The notes under the pieces were generated by a model. That model was given only the letters and a program-made list of their open reading frames with translations. It searched no databases and had not been told where the DNA came from. Shown one piece after another: positions 34,066-48,079 of a stretch of DNA of 64,000 bases. Each line of letters begins with the position of its first letter. The first letter of the stretch is position 1. The position numbers and the translations under genes were made by a program. The stretch comes from Allolobophora icterica (taxonomy: Eukaryota; Annelida; Clitellata; Crassiclitellata; Lumbricidae), in the NCBI GenBank assembly GCA_963556255.1, contig OY744614.1:34723787-34787786 (forward strand), read 5' to 3'.

Positions 34066-35514
34066 CAGTGAAAATAACACGACTTAATGTGGTGTTTATT
34101 GTCTTATTGTTATTACGATTGTGATTATATATTTCATTGCTGTTGTTGTTTGAGGAACCACTTTTTTTACATTATTTCGTTTCCTTTCTTATTTTCCATT
34201 TTCTTTTCTTTGAGCCAGATGCCATAGATTTACTTCTAATTAAGAATTGGTTGGCTGCCTTTTTTTTACATCATATGCTATTTACTTAGGTGTCCCTCTT
34301 TGATCCCTTCTGGACCCCCTCGTGTAGCCAGTACTTGTTGATTAATTTTGTTTCCTTTCCTTTGTTCTAGTGGTTGCAGAAATTTAAAAAAAATAATTTT
34401 CTACTGCATTACGCATTGCACTGTGGGAAGATTAGACAGTGGAGGAGAGGACTGAGCACTAAGCAAATAGAATCACTATCACTTCACTCCTAATGACTGC
34501 CTTTCACGGTTGGTTTAAAGGTACCATTGTTTGGCATGGCTACGAAAATTAAGTTCAGGAATTTAACTGCTCTCTTGTGTCAAATATAGAAGCATTTTTT
34601 CACGGGAACTTTTTTATCGACAAATACTTAAAGTGCACTCAACCGACCCATGCAACCCAAACATATTTCAAGATATCACAATTTGAAGCAATTGTAATTG
34701 TAATGATGACAATGTCGAAGTAACTAGTTTTTGCGCTAGCGTTGCCTTCATAAAAGTAATGAGTAACTGCTGTCCATTACCTTTGTCAAAAGATAATTAG
34801 AAGCAGCAACAGTTACCGAAAATAATAGTCAGTTACAATAATACCTTACAAATAACAATACAAGCGATGCAAAACGCTGATAACTACGAACCAAACCTCA
34901 CTTGATCTGACTACACTACACTAAATTAATATGACTAATTAATAAATTAATATTTTGTTCTCTTGAACAACTGATGCAAATCTCGATTCTATGGACTAAT
35001 AAAACACTTCTTAAAAGTAAGACATCCGTTATTACCACAATCAAATGTACACTGAATGACCAGCATGTGTGTCACAATTAATAAGTGGACCTACTACAGC
35101 AGGGCGGCTAGCCTGACATTCCATCTAAACTTAGTCCTCGTTGTCCAGGGCAACTGGAGAAGGCTGCTGACAGCACCCACACAAAACCATAGAATTCTGC
35201 AGCAGTAAAGCAGGAATTCGCCTCTATCGTTTTCGCTGACCCAGGTGTAAACAAGAGATAGGTCGTTAAATCCTGTTAATGTGTGCATCTGTGTTGCGAG
35301 CAGTCTAACAGAATAAAAGGCTGGAAAAAACTTGCAAAAAACTAACAAGATAACAAGTCGATGACTGATAAAGATGACTCATCCTGACTAATGACGTCAG
35401 TGATGATGGCGATGACGATGATGATTACGATAAAGTTGATGATAAGATGTTCTTAAAGGATGCCGTATTATTCTTTGATAGATATATGCAAACGTGGTAA
35501 ATATTACTATTACT

Positions 35515-35772
35515 ACGCGGCTATGAAATATTACTATTGTTATGAAATATTACTATTGCTATGAAATATATCTATTGCTATGAAATATTACTATTGTTAT
35601 GAAATATTACTATTGCTATGAAATATTACTACTGCTATGAAATATTACTATTGTTATGAAATATTACTATTGCTATGAAATATTACTACTGCTATGAAAT
35701 ATTACTGTTGCTATGAAATATTACTACTGCTATGAAATATTACTATTGCTATGAAATATTACTATTGCTATG
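35515..35772. repeat. Minisatellite, 19-bp unit
   Basis: About 13 copies of tatgaaatattactattgc, with t/c changes at fixed positions. Confidence 0.92.
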
Positions 35773-35935
35773 CATCATAATCATGATTGTAACCTCCATT
35801 GTAAATTTGCATTTTAGTTTCCCAATCACTGCAGCCTGTGCTTAAAAATAATTATTAATTATTATTAATTAGTAACTTCTATTGCACCAGCGTTTGAATC
35901 ACATGGCATCAACTGATGGCTCACCAAATATGAGG

Positions 35936-35951
35936 CAGTGATGATGATGAC

Positions 35952-36000
<49 letters not shown>

Positions 36001-36222
36001 GTGATGGTGAAGATGATAATGACAACGATGAAGATGACGATGATGAAGATGATGATGACAACAATGAAGATGATGATGATGAAGATGATGATGACAACGA
36101 TGAAGATGATGACGACATCGATGAAGATGATGACGACAACGAAGATGATGTTGACGACGACGACGATAATGATGACGTTGATGATGAAGACGACGATGAT
36201 GATGATGATGGCGATGAAGGTT
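35936..36222. repeat. (GAT)n-type microsatellite
   Basis: Pure gatgat at 35940-36000, then imperfect gatgatgacaacgatgaa units. It lies 30 bases from the donor of the PDZ exon. Confidence 0.9.
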
Positions 36223-36251
36223 ATAGCAAATGAAGTACCGGTAGTCTTTAC

Positions 36252-36403
36252 CTGCGTAACTCTAGTTCAAGTCTTTGACCGGCAGTACGAATGAAATGAT
36301 TAGCTCTGGTGCTGGTCAACAGATGGGCATCTTCACCGTTTATACGCTCCACCACATCGCCCGCCCTCAAGCCTTGATTATACGCTTTGCTACCAAAGAT
36401 TAC
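36252..36403 (-). CDS. SORBS-like gene: second half of the PDZ domain
   Basis: Acceptor TTTGGTGTGCAG, 50 codons plus 2 nt, donor TTACGCAG|GTAAAG. It encodes VIFGSKAYNQGLRAGDVVER, INGEDAHLLTSTRANHFIRT and AGQRLELELR. GLRAGDVVERINGE is the classic PDZ beta-C to beta-D block. The helix segment and the final LELELR strand complete the fold. The type is closest to the N-terminal PDZ domains of PDZ-LIM, Zasp/Cypher and synaptopodin-2 proteins, which bind alpha-actinin or filamin C-termini. It is phase 0 with the first coding exon. A hAT-type MITE sits 84 bases upstream. Confidence 0.92.
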
Positions 36404-36487
36404 CTGCACACCAAACAATATCTCTATTGTTAGATAACGTGAGGTAGGAGAATCCCTTTGCCTTAGAGTCAAGCTCCCACATCCCAT

Positions 36488-36884
36488 CAGAGTGAGAATT
36501 GCAGAAAAAAGACTGGGGTGGGGTCAGACTTTTATCAGTTCGATCCATGTGGAGTTGAATATTTTATCCGTGTTTTGCAAACTAAGGAAATTCCAAAATG
36601 CAGTAGAAAGCTGAAACTCCTTAAAGTGATGACATCACCAAATTTATTAGTATACAATTCAAATGGTCACAAATCTCACAATAAACCAGAGCATTACTTT
36701 ATTAGTATACCACAAAGTGAATTGTGAAAGAAAATGCTAAAATATATGACAATATAATCACACTAGCACAACCGGGGGCGGAGAGGGGGTTGAAAACAAC
36801 CCCCTGGGGTGTAATAAAATCTTAACTGGGGTCATAAGAAAGACTAGGGGGTTGAACTCCCAACCCCCGACAATTCTCACTCTG
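36488..36884. mobile_element. hAT-type MITE, family D
   Basis: Perfect 14-bp inverted ends CAGAGTGAGAATTG and CAATTCTCACTCTG, and a perfect 8-bp duplication CATCCCAT (36480-36487, 36885-36892). It lies 84 bases upstream of the second PDZ exon, close to where the branch point could be. Confidence 0.93.
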
Positions 36885-37317
36885 CATCCCATACTGAAGC
36901 AAAGGGAGGTGTAACTTCTTACTCTTCTGCCCTTAAGCCCTCAATGGACAAAGCCCATGGTCCTGGATAGGGGTCAATGAGAATGGCATTTACTTCTTAG
37001 CTAACTGCAAATTTCACACGACTCACTTCGATATAGATTGGGCCATATCAGCTGACATTTTCGCAGCCATGTCACAACACCAGTAACGTTGGCTAGACTT
37101 ACAGGAAACCAGTGTTTAGATGTCAAGTTGGCTAGATGGTCCACAGATATCAGTATGGTAGTTTGCACCAACGTCCCAGGCACGACCTATGGTTGTCCAA
37201 TCTGTCACTGTCAGCCATACAAGCCCTCAGGAAATGTTGTCTATAGTGTCTGGTAACAGCCTAGACACACCTGTAGTCACATTACCACAGAAGGCCACAC
37301 TAATTAGCATGCACTGC

Positions 37318-37545
37318 AAATAGTAAGTAAGTATTTTCTTTATTGAGAAGCACCAGCAAATGCACAGCGCTGTACATGGTAAACATATTACAATCAAATA
37401 ATCAAACAATACAACCAATTGTACAATACAACACAAAACATCGATGGTGCATGGGCCGCTACACTTGAGGTAGATTTGAACCTGCGACCCTCTGGTTGCA
37501 AGGCACCAAACATACCACTACACCACAGCACCCCCCCCCCCCGAA
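37318..37545 (-). mobile_element. tRNA-derived SINE with AAGT-type tail, inverted
   Basis: On the minus strand: head gtagtggtatgtttggtgcc and box B GGTTCAAATCTACC. The body includes gtacagcgctgtgcatttgc, and the tail ends in cttacttactat. Related tails (taagtaagtaatctttatta) occur at 26475-26530 and 53600-53660. Confidence 0.75.
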
Positions 37546-38330
37546 AACCCACAGCCTTACTCTGCTGCTGTAGTTCTCCATTATCAGTGCAACAACAAAA
37601 CCAGAAGGAGCTCTTAACACAATGCCAGCTGTCAGCCATAGATGTGACTCTAAGGGTTGGGTAATATAAGTGTGTGAGAGCCCATTAGAACTGACTCTTC
37701 AAGCAATTAGAGCTTTATCTACTTAAAGACGAACACTTAAAGACACTTTAACATCATTTGGTTGCCAAGTAACACCTTCAAGAGCTACAGTCTGGACTCA
37801 TTAAAGTGAAGTCCTCGGGGACATGCGATACGATATAGCGTGTAAACCAGGGCGCATGTAAAAAGGGATAATGCTGAAAAATCAACATTCAACAATAAAC
37901 TGCAGCTCTTATGTAAGTAAGTAAGTAAGCATATCCTTTATTCTACCAATTGCTAACTGCACTTTGTATGGCACATTAACCAATACATGGCGTGTTATAG
38001 CGATAGCTTTGGGACCATAACATCACTTCACATTAAGCACAGTGGTACGTAAACTGGAAGCATGTTAACGGGTCCACACTGCATCCAAAAGGCATTACAT
38101 GAAATGTTCAGTTACAATACAGTACTGTTTGTAAATAACTGTGAGACAGCTTAGATCTGTTCAAACAGTAGTGTCTGTCGTGAGCCAATATTATTTACAG
38201 ATTTGACTTCATTCATCTGCAAAAGAATGACTTTTAAACCATAGGTCACGGACTCTGGAACTCTTCGGATCGACCTTTGGATCAAAATAAAACCACCGCT
38301 CCCAGAATGCATTGTGCCACACGGCTGTTC

Positions 38331-38390
38331 CTGGCATCTGTGAACTGATTGGCTAGTTAGAAACCAGCCAATCAGTTCACAGATTGCCAG
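38331..38390. repeat. Long inverted repeat (hairpin)
   Basis: Arms tctgtgaactgattggct and agccaatcagttcacaga are perfect over 18 bp (38337-38354, 38366-38383) with an 11-base loop. They extend to about 24 bp with one indel. Confidence 0.9.
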
Positions 38391-38454
38391 ATTTTTTCGG
38401 CTTATCTTGGCATTTTTACTCACAAGACAAAACGAAAGACAAAAAAGACACGAT

Positions 38455-38705
38455 AGGCAGACAGGGCAACAGAGAGAAAGACAGAAAACGCAGACAAGAC
38501 AGACGACTGGCAGACTAGACAACAGAGAGACAGACACACACACACAGACATACAGACACGCACACAGATAGACAGACACACAAACAGACAGACACAGAGA
38601 CAGACAGATACAGACAGACAGACACATACACAGAGACACACACAGACATACACACACAGACAGACACACACATAGACAGACACACACAGACAGACAGACA
38701 TACAG
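38455..38705. repeat. (GACA)n/(CACA)n tract
   Basis: agacagacacacacacagac units with irregular spacing. Confidence 0.9.
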
Positions 38706-39334
38706 TGGGATGGACGGATGGAGACTGACGTTTAGCATTGTATATATACAATACTGGAATGCACATTAAGCCATAAGAAACCAGTTAGTAGTTGGGTGGT
38801 GAGTTGGTGACAAGCATCCATGACTTCATCAGGCCATCTAGACCAACTCAGCCATATTGGAACTCATCGAGTACCAACAGAACTTGAAAGGTTAAAGAGA
38901 TGGATCTCATCCAATCAAATCTAAAACCTGTACAGTACCACTGTAATAAAAACTCAAGTAATCATCAGTCAAATTAATGTGTGTACTGAAGTGAGAACCA
39001 TAACAGGAATTCCGAAGCGGTAGTTGCTTTGGAAGACGTTTATCTGAACAAGTGTGTTTACCTTTACCTTGTTACCTCTGCTGTAAAAACAGACAAGATA
39101 GACAGGAAGACACGATGCAGACAAGGTAAAGAGATACAGACAAGATGCAGACAAGACAGATGTGCATACAGGATACAGACAATACAAACAATAATAATAA
39201 TAATAATAATAATAAAAATAATAATAAGAAGAAGAACTTAGTGGAGGACGAGGCCTAATTTCCTTGAAACAACTTATTAACAAGATTAACATCTAAGTCC
39301 CCATGGGATCATATATAACTTGGGGCATAAACAA

Positions 39335-39605
39335 TTATAATAATAATAAAAAATAATAATAATATTCATTTATTAATTAAAACTGACAACTACGCAGTAA
39401 GATTACATGATGATAACAAATTTAACAGGAGTCAAATTTAACTGTATGGCAGCCTGCATGGTGCCCACAAGTCCTACTGCTCATTTTACAGCCACCCCAT
39501 AGGGAGCGGAAGGCTGAGTCAACCTTATGGGGCTAGTGGGTATCGAACACAAGTCCTTCTGATCTTTGTGCCCAGCATGTTGCCATTCAACCATCTCTGT
39601 GCCCC
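39335..39605 (-). mobile_element. tRNA-derived SINE, family 2
   Basis: An inverted copy: TAA tail, ttattaattaaaactgacaa, catggcagcctgcatggtgc-like body, and a head with box B (gggtatcgaacac on the plus strand). Very similar to 48880-49175. Confidence 0.85.
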
Positions 39606-40024
39606 AGAACAGTAAGACAATATATGGGACAAGACCAACAAAAGGCGAATACTACTGACCTACATATTTATTTATATAGCACATTCAGAGAGCTTCTAGA
39701 AAATCCCTATGAGTTTGGACTAAATGTGCATTGTCATGCACAAGCAAAGACAGCCATTCTTTCATCTGTGAACCCGATCTGATTGTATAGAAGCAGTCTG
39801 GTTTTCATTCTTGCAGTGTGAACCTAGTAACAACACATCATATATGGCTCATCAGATCTGCACCTATTTATCTTGGGACTTCGTGTTTATTCATCTTTAC
39901 CAATGAACTGCCTTTCCTATAAGATAACACCAGGTGTATTGGCAGTCTACTATTACTCTCCTTAGAAGGCTCAGTTAAAGTTGGCTACCTAGATCTTTCT
40001 CCCAGTTTGGCTCGATAAGCAGCA

Positions 40025-40392
40025 GTCACTGTCTGTATGTCTGTCTGTATGTCTGTCTGTCTATCTGTCTGTCTGTCTGACTCTCTATCTGTCTGATTTT
40101 ATGTTTATTTGTTTACCTGTCTGACTCTCTATATCAGTTTAATTTTCTGTCTGTGTGTCTGTCTGTGTGTCTGTCTATCTGTCTGTCTGTCTGTCTGACT
40201 CTCTATCTGTCTGATTTTATGTTTATTTCTTTACCTATCTCACTCTCTATATCAGTTTAATTTTCTGTCTGTGTATCTGTCTGTGTGTCTGTCTGTGTGT
40301 GTGTGTGTGTGTCTGTCTGTCTGTCTGTCTGTTGGACTCTCCATCAGTCACATTTTCTGTCAGTTTATCTGACTGTTTGTCTGTCTGTCCCT
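40025..40392. repeat. (TGTC)n tract with a longer duplicated unit
   Basis: gtctgtctgactctctatct, gattttatgtttattt and atatcagtttaattttctgt recur about 120 bases apart (40070-40150 and 40190-40265). Confidence 0.88.
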
Positions 40393-41490
40393 ATCAATGA
40401 CTAAGTTTCTGCCAATATAACTCATCCAAAAGTCAGTTTCCCTACAAGGAAGCGAGAAAGAGGTCGCCCTGTTGTTGGATTGCATTGCCAAAGGATCTGC
40501 CAAATCCCAAGAATGCAGAGCATCGATCAGGCGTTTCAAGAGGTACACAATAAATGCACCGTTTACCTTATTTCGGCCAATCGACTGTGGATACAAGATG
40601 CTGTCTAAGCCAATGGCTGTTGATGACTAATGATAGAAAAATCCAGGTAAACAGTCAATAACACAAAGCAGTCATATCATACACACGAATAGAATAAGGT
40701 GTGAAAAGACAAGACGCAATACAATAAGAAGCTACACACAACTGCATGGGATAAGAGAAAATGGGATAGGATAGGAGGGCATAGATTAGGATAGACCAAC
40801 AGATAGGAAAGATGAAGATATTGGGATTCAAATGCCCCTATTTCATGACTATTAGGCCAGAAAAAAAACCTAGACTGATTAGCCTTTTAGACAAATGCAA
40901 ATACAGAAGTTGATGTATTTCAAAGTTACTGTTAATCAGGACAAGCAAACTATTGTATTAAATCCAGTGATCGGTTGGGACCGGAATGCACCAGAATGGC
41001 GTTCCAGTTCTTCTTTAGGAAGACCGGTAGTTTTTAGACAGTATTCACAGGAACATTTTGCTTCATCCAGTATTTAGCTAGATATTTCTAGATAACATGG
41101 CGCCTAACGCCGGTGTTCCGGTTTGTTTTTGTTTAGGATAGGATCCTTGATTAAAGGGTATATTCAGCAACTGATGAGGGGAAAATAGACCATGGGTTCT
41201 GGTATGTGACACAAACACAATTTGGCAATTATCAGTGTACAAGGTTTATGAAGGGTGTATCTATGTATGTATGCATGTTTGTATATATACGGTGCTTTTC
41301 CTATTAAAAAAGGTTCAGGAACTGAACAATTATGGAAGGGCTAAATTGAGGGCAAAGCCCGAGAAAAACTGGGGTTTGGGGATGGGTCTTCATGAACATA
41401 GTACTAGTATTACTGCCATAAGTAATTTTATGGAATAATGTTATAATGTGCAATATTAAATTACCCGGTAATTATATATATATATATATG

Positions 41491-41521
<31 letters not shown>

Positions 41522-42177
41522 ATCAATAAACAAAGAAAACACTGAAATTAAATTAACTATATTATTTTGGTGCCAAAAAGGTGCCAGAACACCGTTCCGG
41601 AGCATTCCGGCAAAAAAGTGCTGTATATATGTATGTATGTACGTATATATGTATGTAAGTATTATGAATGTACCTTGACTTATAAAGCACATTTTAGGAA
41701 CCTCAAACGTGCCATATCCATAACATTACATTTTATTGTATATCGATTATACCTCATTTGCCTTGCTATGCTCCCGCTGCTCTCATAGATGCTTACTAAG
41801 TTATTATGAAAAGAAAGTACAGTTCTTACTCGTTGGTGGCCACCCGGAAGAGCATTAGCATTTTAAAGCCTCAGCATCAGGAATGTGAGTCCCAGGCTAT
41901 CACATGAAGTCGACAAGCTGCTGCTGCTGTCCAGTGATGTAAGAAGGAAAGCAAGGTCGTGTGGCTGATATATGTTAAGACAAGTGATCTTTGAACACCA
42001 GAACCACGCCACGAGGGCTGTTAATAGAGGCATGGTAAGAAACGATAGGCATGCATGTATGTATGAATGTATATACCGGTATGTATGTTTTTATGTACCG
42101 GTATGTATGTATGTCTCTATGTATCTGGTCATTGTCATTGAAAAAGTATCTTGAAGAACCTTACCAAGGCACTAGAA

Positions 42178-42537
42178 CAGAGGTTCCCAACCTTTTCTAT
42201 GCCCTGCACCCTTAGGAAATGTTTGATTAATGTTCGCACCCTTTAAAAAGTAATATTACATTTTGACGATGAATAGGGCCTAAGTCAAATTTCAATTTTT
42301 AGAACCATAGATTGAACCACATACACTCATACAGTACTGCGGGTGAACAAATTGAACTAAAAAATAAGCTTTTAATTCAGTACATAAAATAAAAAGCAAA
42401 TATAAATTGAGCAATTAGAAAAAAATTGTGAACAGTAAAAAATCAGTACAATAGTAATATACTTTCCCTCTTTGTCACACCCCCTGAAATGCCACCTCAC
42501 ACCCCTGGGATGCAGGCACCCAGGTTGGCAACCCCTG
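42178..42537. mobile_element. hAT-type MITE, family E
   Basis: The ends CAGAGGTTCCCAACC and GGTTGGCAACCCCTG are imperfect inverted repeats of the common CAGGGGTTCCCAACC hAT type. A perfect 8-bp duplication CACTAGAA stands at 42170-42177 and 42538-42545. Confidence 0.92.
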
Positions 42538-43985
42538 CACTAGAACCTCCCAAATGTACTAAGAAATAAGCATATGTGGTCTATTGGTACTGCAAAACAT
42601 AAACAATGCAGTATACGATTTGGAAAAGTATGAAGCAGAGGCAACCATGCTTTCGAAGTTAAGCTCTATAGAAAACTGCAATACTTACTGTATTGAACGG
42701 CCTCAGCTGCGATCGACAGAAGGGGACAGATAGCAAGCGAAAGACGAATTATTATTATATCCAGTTAACCATATCTTCCATTCAGAATTGGATAAACCAA
42801 CGCAGCTGAACGCTCACAGACTGTTTTGATGCCAAATTTTTTCCTCCTCCTTCTCCTCATCCGCTTCCTTCACAGTGGCGCCAAATGAGTGTTACGCACA
42901 TAAATCGATAAGGGCACTTCCTGTTGCAGAAGCCGGGCTGCTGCGGCAGGCGAAGGAGCTCCTCTAGAACCGCGCCAAACTGACAGATGCTGCTAACCGG
43001 GAACGAACCAAGTTCTGGCGGGATTCCTAGCATTACCAGAACCGCGTGGTGGTAGTACGCGCTCTGGAAGCTGGCTCCTGCTGCTGAAGTTGTTGTTGCC
43101 GCCGCCACTGCTGCTGCTGCTGGTCAACCGTGCGCTGGATGCTGGCTGCTGTTGCTTCAGCACCAGAAATAGAGAGACTGACGCAAGCGATGACTGGATG
43201 AGGAGGAGGCTGCTGTACCTAAATGGAATTCCTTTTCTAAGGATGTTTCTGCGTCAAGAAAAGACCCAAGGAAGCAAAGGGATGGACTGACGGCAAAGGG
43301 ATGGACTGACGGATGGGTGGATGGACTGACGGACGAATAGACATCCAGTTCGGGCAAAGGACCTTGAAGAAAATTACTTGCCTAGCAGAGCATGACAGAG
43401 CAGGTGCCAACTGCTTTCAGGATCAAAATAGATCTGTTGTAGGACGGTGCCAGATGCCAAGAAAACAAGATGCAGGTTCCTGGCAGCGCTTGTTGTCAAG
43501 GAGAAGCCAGTGATAAGATGGCAATGATGATACGCAGAGGATGCAAGTGATAGAGGTTGAAATAAGGCAGAAGTGATGAAGTGAATTGATAACAAGAACC
43601 TGACAGAAGAGAACAGAAGAAAGAAAAGTGGAAGTACAAAGAAGGTCAATGTTAACAATGAAGTGATAGAGGTCGAGATAAGGCCAATTTGAAATGTAAC
43701 AAGAAATTGAAAGAAGTGATCACACGAAAGAAAGATGAAGCTCTTGTTGATCATTTAGTACATATATATCCTACTTGCTAATTTTATCTGCAAGAGTCCT
43801 GGTGGACTAAGGAGTTGAGGAAGGGCTCAACTTAACCAGATAAAGGGAGCAGTTTTACCATGGTTGAGGTCTTGTATGATGCAAAAACATTCAGCAAAAC
43901 ATTTTAGGACTTTCAGTACTCAAAACTCTTAGCCCTGATTTCAAGGGTTCTGATTACCTCTTATCAGCATTTGCATCAGCCAGTT

Positions 43986-44041
<56 letters not shown>

Positions 44042-45314
44042 CGTATATATATATACACATATATATACTTATTTCATTGTCCTGTACTGGCAAACCAAGT
44101 CCACTAAGCAGTGAATTAAAATAGTGTCCACAGCTGTATATCAACGACCTACAACATGTTTACCTGGCTCTTATTCACCCTTAACCAATTTTGCACTATA
44201 ATATTCAGTGCTGAACCGGTGTCCTCATTTACTCAAGAGTGTTGACCCAGTGCTCCAATTATTTAGTGCTGAACCATTACCCTCATATCATTCCAGTTAG
44301 AGTCTGCATAGTGCAAACTTGGTCTGAACCACAACCTCTTGGATGTAAGTTCAGCACTGACCGCTAGACTATGATTCACACTGAAATGCAATGTCTTGAA
44401 ACCTCAGACATTCACGTTGCCAAAAATATTCAGAGGCATAACATGTCTAGTAATAATTATACTGACCATTAAGTATAGCAAATGTGGTCTCTCTAGTCCA
44501 ACATTCTGCAGATTCATTAAAACCAGACAGTGTCTGGTTATCGGCCACAGTTTCTGTGCAATACTACCACATAATGTGTCCAGCAGCTTTCAGGCCACAT
44601 TAACGTTTTCAGTATCTAGCAAGTAGGCCTAATTATATACCTTTGAACTGTTACCATGGCAGAATTGTGCCTTCACTAAGAAAACAGAACAAACTGATTC
44701 CAGATGGAAAGTTAGCTTCTGAAAGAATATACTGAAAACTAATTACATCCTGTTACCATCACTGTGATCATCAACACAAATGCAACGAGAGGAAGGCAGA
44801 AGAATTCCCACTGATACAGACAATGGTTTGAAGTTGAACAACAGCAGCAGCAGCAGAAGCAGCAACAACAACAACTAAAACAATAACTACAACAACTACT
44901 ACTACTACTACTACCACAAAAACAACAATATCATCTACAATAATAGCAACAGCCACAACACCAACAACATCTACAACAACACCAACAACACCATAACCAA
45001 CAGCAAATACAACAACAACTACAGCAACTATAACAACAACTACAACAACTACTATAACAACAACTACTACAAAAAAACTGATGGCATTTTGATAGACATA
45101 ATAACATTCTGAATATCTTATCTGGATACTACAGTTGCATGATCTTTTAGTCTAACACATCAACAAGGAAAAATCCAAAACCAAACAATTCTAATTGTGG
45201 CATGGCTCAAAAATGAACAGAATTTTCTGTAAACCCTATTAAAAGCCACAAGATTCACAGTCTGCTGGTAGTGGCAAAAGACCACTGTCTTTAATAACAG
45301 GAAATATTTGTATT

Positions 45315-45494
45315 CATAGGTGTAGGGGAAATTTCAGTGGTGGGGGCAAGATATTACTTCTGACCAAAACAAAAATAAATCTCGAATAATTGGCGTCGTG
45401 CATTTAGTCACTCACGCCTACTTGCCTGAAAAACAGGAATGCCCGAAATTTTGAGGCAATTGCCCCCTCTGACCACCCGCCTCCTATGCCTATG
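45315..45494. mobile_element. hAT-type MITE, family F
   Basis: The ends CATAGGTGTAGGGG and CTCCTATGCCTATG are imperfect inverted repeats. A perfect 8-bp duplication TTTGTATT stands at 45307-45314 and 45495-45502. Confidence 0.87.
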
Positions 45495-46262
45495 TTTGTA
45501 TTCTCCACCATTGCTTGCAAGGTAACCTTGCATCACGTTTTTGCTTAACAGCACCATATATGAGCTGCCTTAACAATGATAATAACAATTGCAATAACAA
45601 AAGCAACAGCAACAGTGACAACGATGACAACAACAATAATAATAGCTGAACCTTCAAGTTCTGAATGAAAACACACTGAAATAAATTAAACAGTCAAAGT
45701 AATTATTTACGTTTCTAAAACAATAGCTATTGTCTTGTTAGCACCAGAACCTCATGATCCCTTGACCTCAGCGCTTGTTTACACCTGAACCACCTGATCT
45801 TTTAACTCTAACCCCAACTCTTAACCTTAGCACTACCCTTCTGAGAACTTTCAATAGAGACATATAAGCGAGTGCATTATCTTAGCCTCAGACTGTTACC
45901 CTATAGCACTTCATAACCGCCTGTCAACAGCAGTGTTTTCTAATGACGTATTAGAAGGTTCTAAATGGCCACGCCCAAGACAAAAGCTCACTTGCATCAA
46001 ACACACAACAATACCTTGAAAAAATCAGAGGTGCCATGCAAGCCGTTTTGCACCCAAGAGCCACACCTGACACCGGCATTCAGCATCAATAACAAAACGT
46101 CAGCAGCAGCAGCAGCAGCAGCAGCCAAAGGAATTGTGCAAGCACCAGAACCAGTGTTTACCTTTAGAGAACTCATCAGGTTTATATAGAACTACTAGAT
46201 TGTCACACCTCACCACATCCACGTGCAGCAATATCCTGGTCACAACTGTACTGCTAGGTTCA

Positions 46263-46662
46263 AAAGGTATACATACATACGTACACACATACATATGTTC
46301 ATACATAAGTACATATATACACACATATAATATACAGCTGCATATGTTCATACATGAATACCTGCATACACACAAACATAATTATAATATTATACATACA
46401 TACATTATTCACACATATTAACACACATTGTACATACATACATATATACATACAATGAGTACTAACTGGCTTACACATGTACACACATACATACATATGT
46501 ATATACAATACATATACACATACATAAATACATGTATATAAAAGTACATACATAAGTAAGTACATATGTAGATACAGATTTACATTCATACATACATATA
46601 TACATACAATGTCATACATACAGACATACATACATACATACATACATACAAACATACATACA

Positions 46663-46694
<32 letters not shown>

Positions 46695-46738
46695 ATACAT
46701 ACATACATACATACATACATACAAACATACACACAATA
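46263..46738. repeat. (TACA)n tract
   Basis: tacatacatacatacatac with interruptions. The most regular part is 46620-46728. Confidence 0.92.
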
Positions 46739-46972
46739 CTGCATGGGCTTGCTGCAAACATGACAGCCTCAGATGTCAAACTGGATGGCCCGGAATTGAC
46801 ACTAGAAGTGACGCTATAAGCTTAAGAAGTGAAACTGATGATGATATTCGTTTTACTGATTCACCAGATGACAAACCGCACCGTGGCTTACAGAAATGAG
46901 TCAAGATAAGAGATTTAACTAAAGTGATTAGAATGTTAAGTTTTACATTTGATGATGGCTTAGATGATCCAG

Positions 46973-47082
<110 letters not shown>

Positions 47083-47324
47083 CATTGCGTGGGCAGGAGT
47101 GTGGATGCATGTGTGGATCGGTGAATAAAAAGTGTCAGGATATACGTGTGAACTGACCTCGGTCATTTATCAACCTCCTTTGGCAACATGTATACAACTC
47201 GTAAAGAAGCTCAACGGATAGAAGCCAGAAACCAAGTGCCAGAGACGGAAGCTGGTAGAGGATGGAGGGACAAGATGAAGAGGGAAATGACAGACGATGA
47301 CAAAACTCGTTCACGTTTATAAAG

Positions 47325-47730
47325 GTCTCAGTGAGAGAGACAAATAGAGATGGAAGAGAAAGTGAAAGTGAAAGAGAGCAGAAGAGAGACGGAAAAAAAG
47401 AAGACAGAGAAAGGAGAGACAGAGACAGAGAAAGGGAGCACAAGAGAGCGAGAGAGAGAGACAGAAACAGAGGGACAGCAAGAGAGAAAGAGAGACAGAG
47501 TGAGAGAAAGAGAGAGAGATGAGATAGCAAGACGGAGAGAGAGAGACAGAGAGGGAGAAAGAGAGAGAGAAAGAGAAAAGATAGAGAGGGAAAGCGAGAG
47601 AGAGAGCGAGAGCAAGAGTAAGAGAGAGCAAGAGCTAGAGCGAGAGAGAGCAAGAGAGCAAGACAGAGAGGGGAAGGGATGGAAGGAGAGAGAGAGAGAG
47701 AGCAAGACAGAGCAAGATCGAAAGAGAGAA

Positions 47731-47761
<31 letters not shown>

Positions 47762-47765
47762 CAGA
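47325..47765. repeat. Purine-rich (GA/GAGACA) tract
   Basis: About 440 bases of almost pure purine on the plus strand (agagagaaagagagacag). Apparent open frames on both strands are compositional. Confidence 0.93.
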
Positions 47766-48079
47766 CCTCCCTTGGCGTCTGTGGTATTTGCTAAGGAGCA
47801 AATGTTTACAGCTCAACTGCTAAATGTTTCCTGAACGGTAGAAACTGCAATAACTTAAGTAGCAGAAGACATATTATCTTCCAGAACCTAGATTCCAGTT
47901 GATGTCAATGTATCCAGCGCGGAACCTCAGCATGCAACATCCCAGCACAACAGAGGATAAAGCAAATGTTGTCATTGTCATTGTTATTGTTGTTGCTTTT
48001 GGTGGTTGTGGTGGTTGTGGTGTATAGCTGTGGTGTAAATGTTGAGCAGCCATAATCATATCATATCATATTTGGAGAT

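Noticed and set aside
36488..36884. Suspected riboswitch-like or rho-type hairpin near the PDZ exon
   Set aside because: The inverted ends with an 8-bp duplication identify it as a hAT-type MITE.
42857..43108. Minus-strand frame starting MAAATTTSAAGASFQSA
   Set aside because: A different frame of the same island gives the better splice candidate. No domain is recognisable.
47135..47823. Opposing open frames of 150-170 codons
   Set aside because: Purine-rich low-complexity DNA gives RE-rich and LS-rich reading on the two strands.
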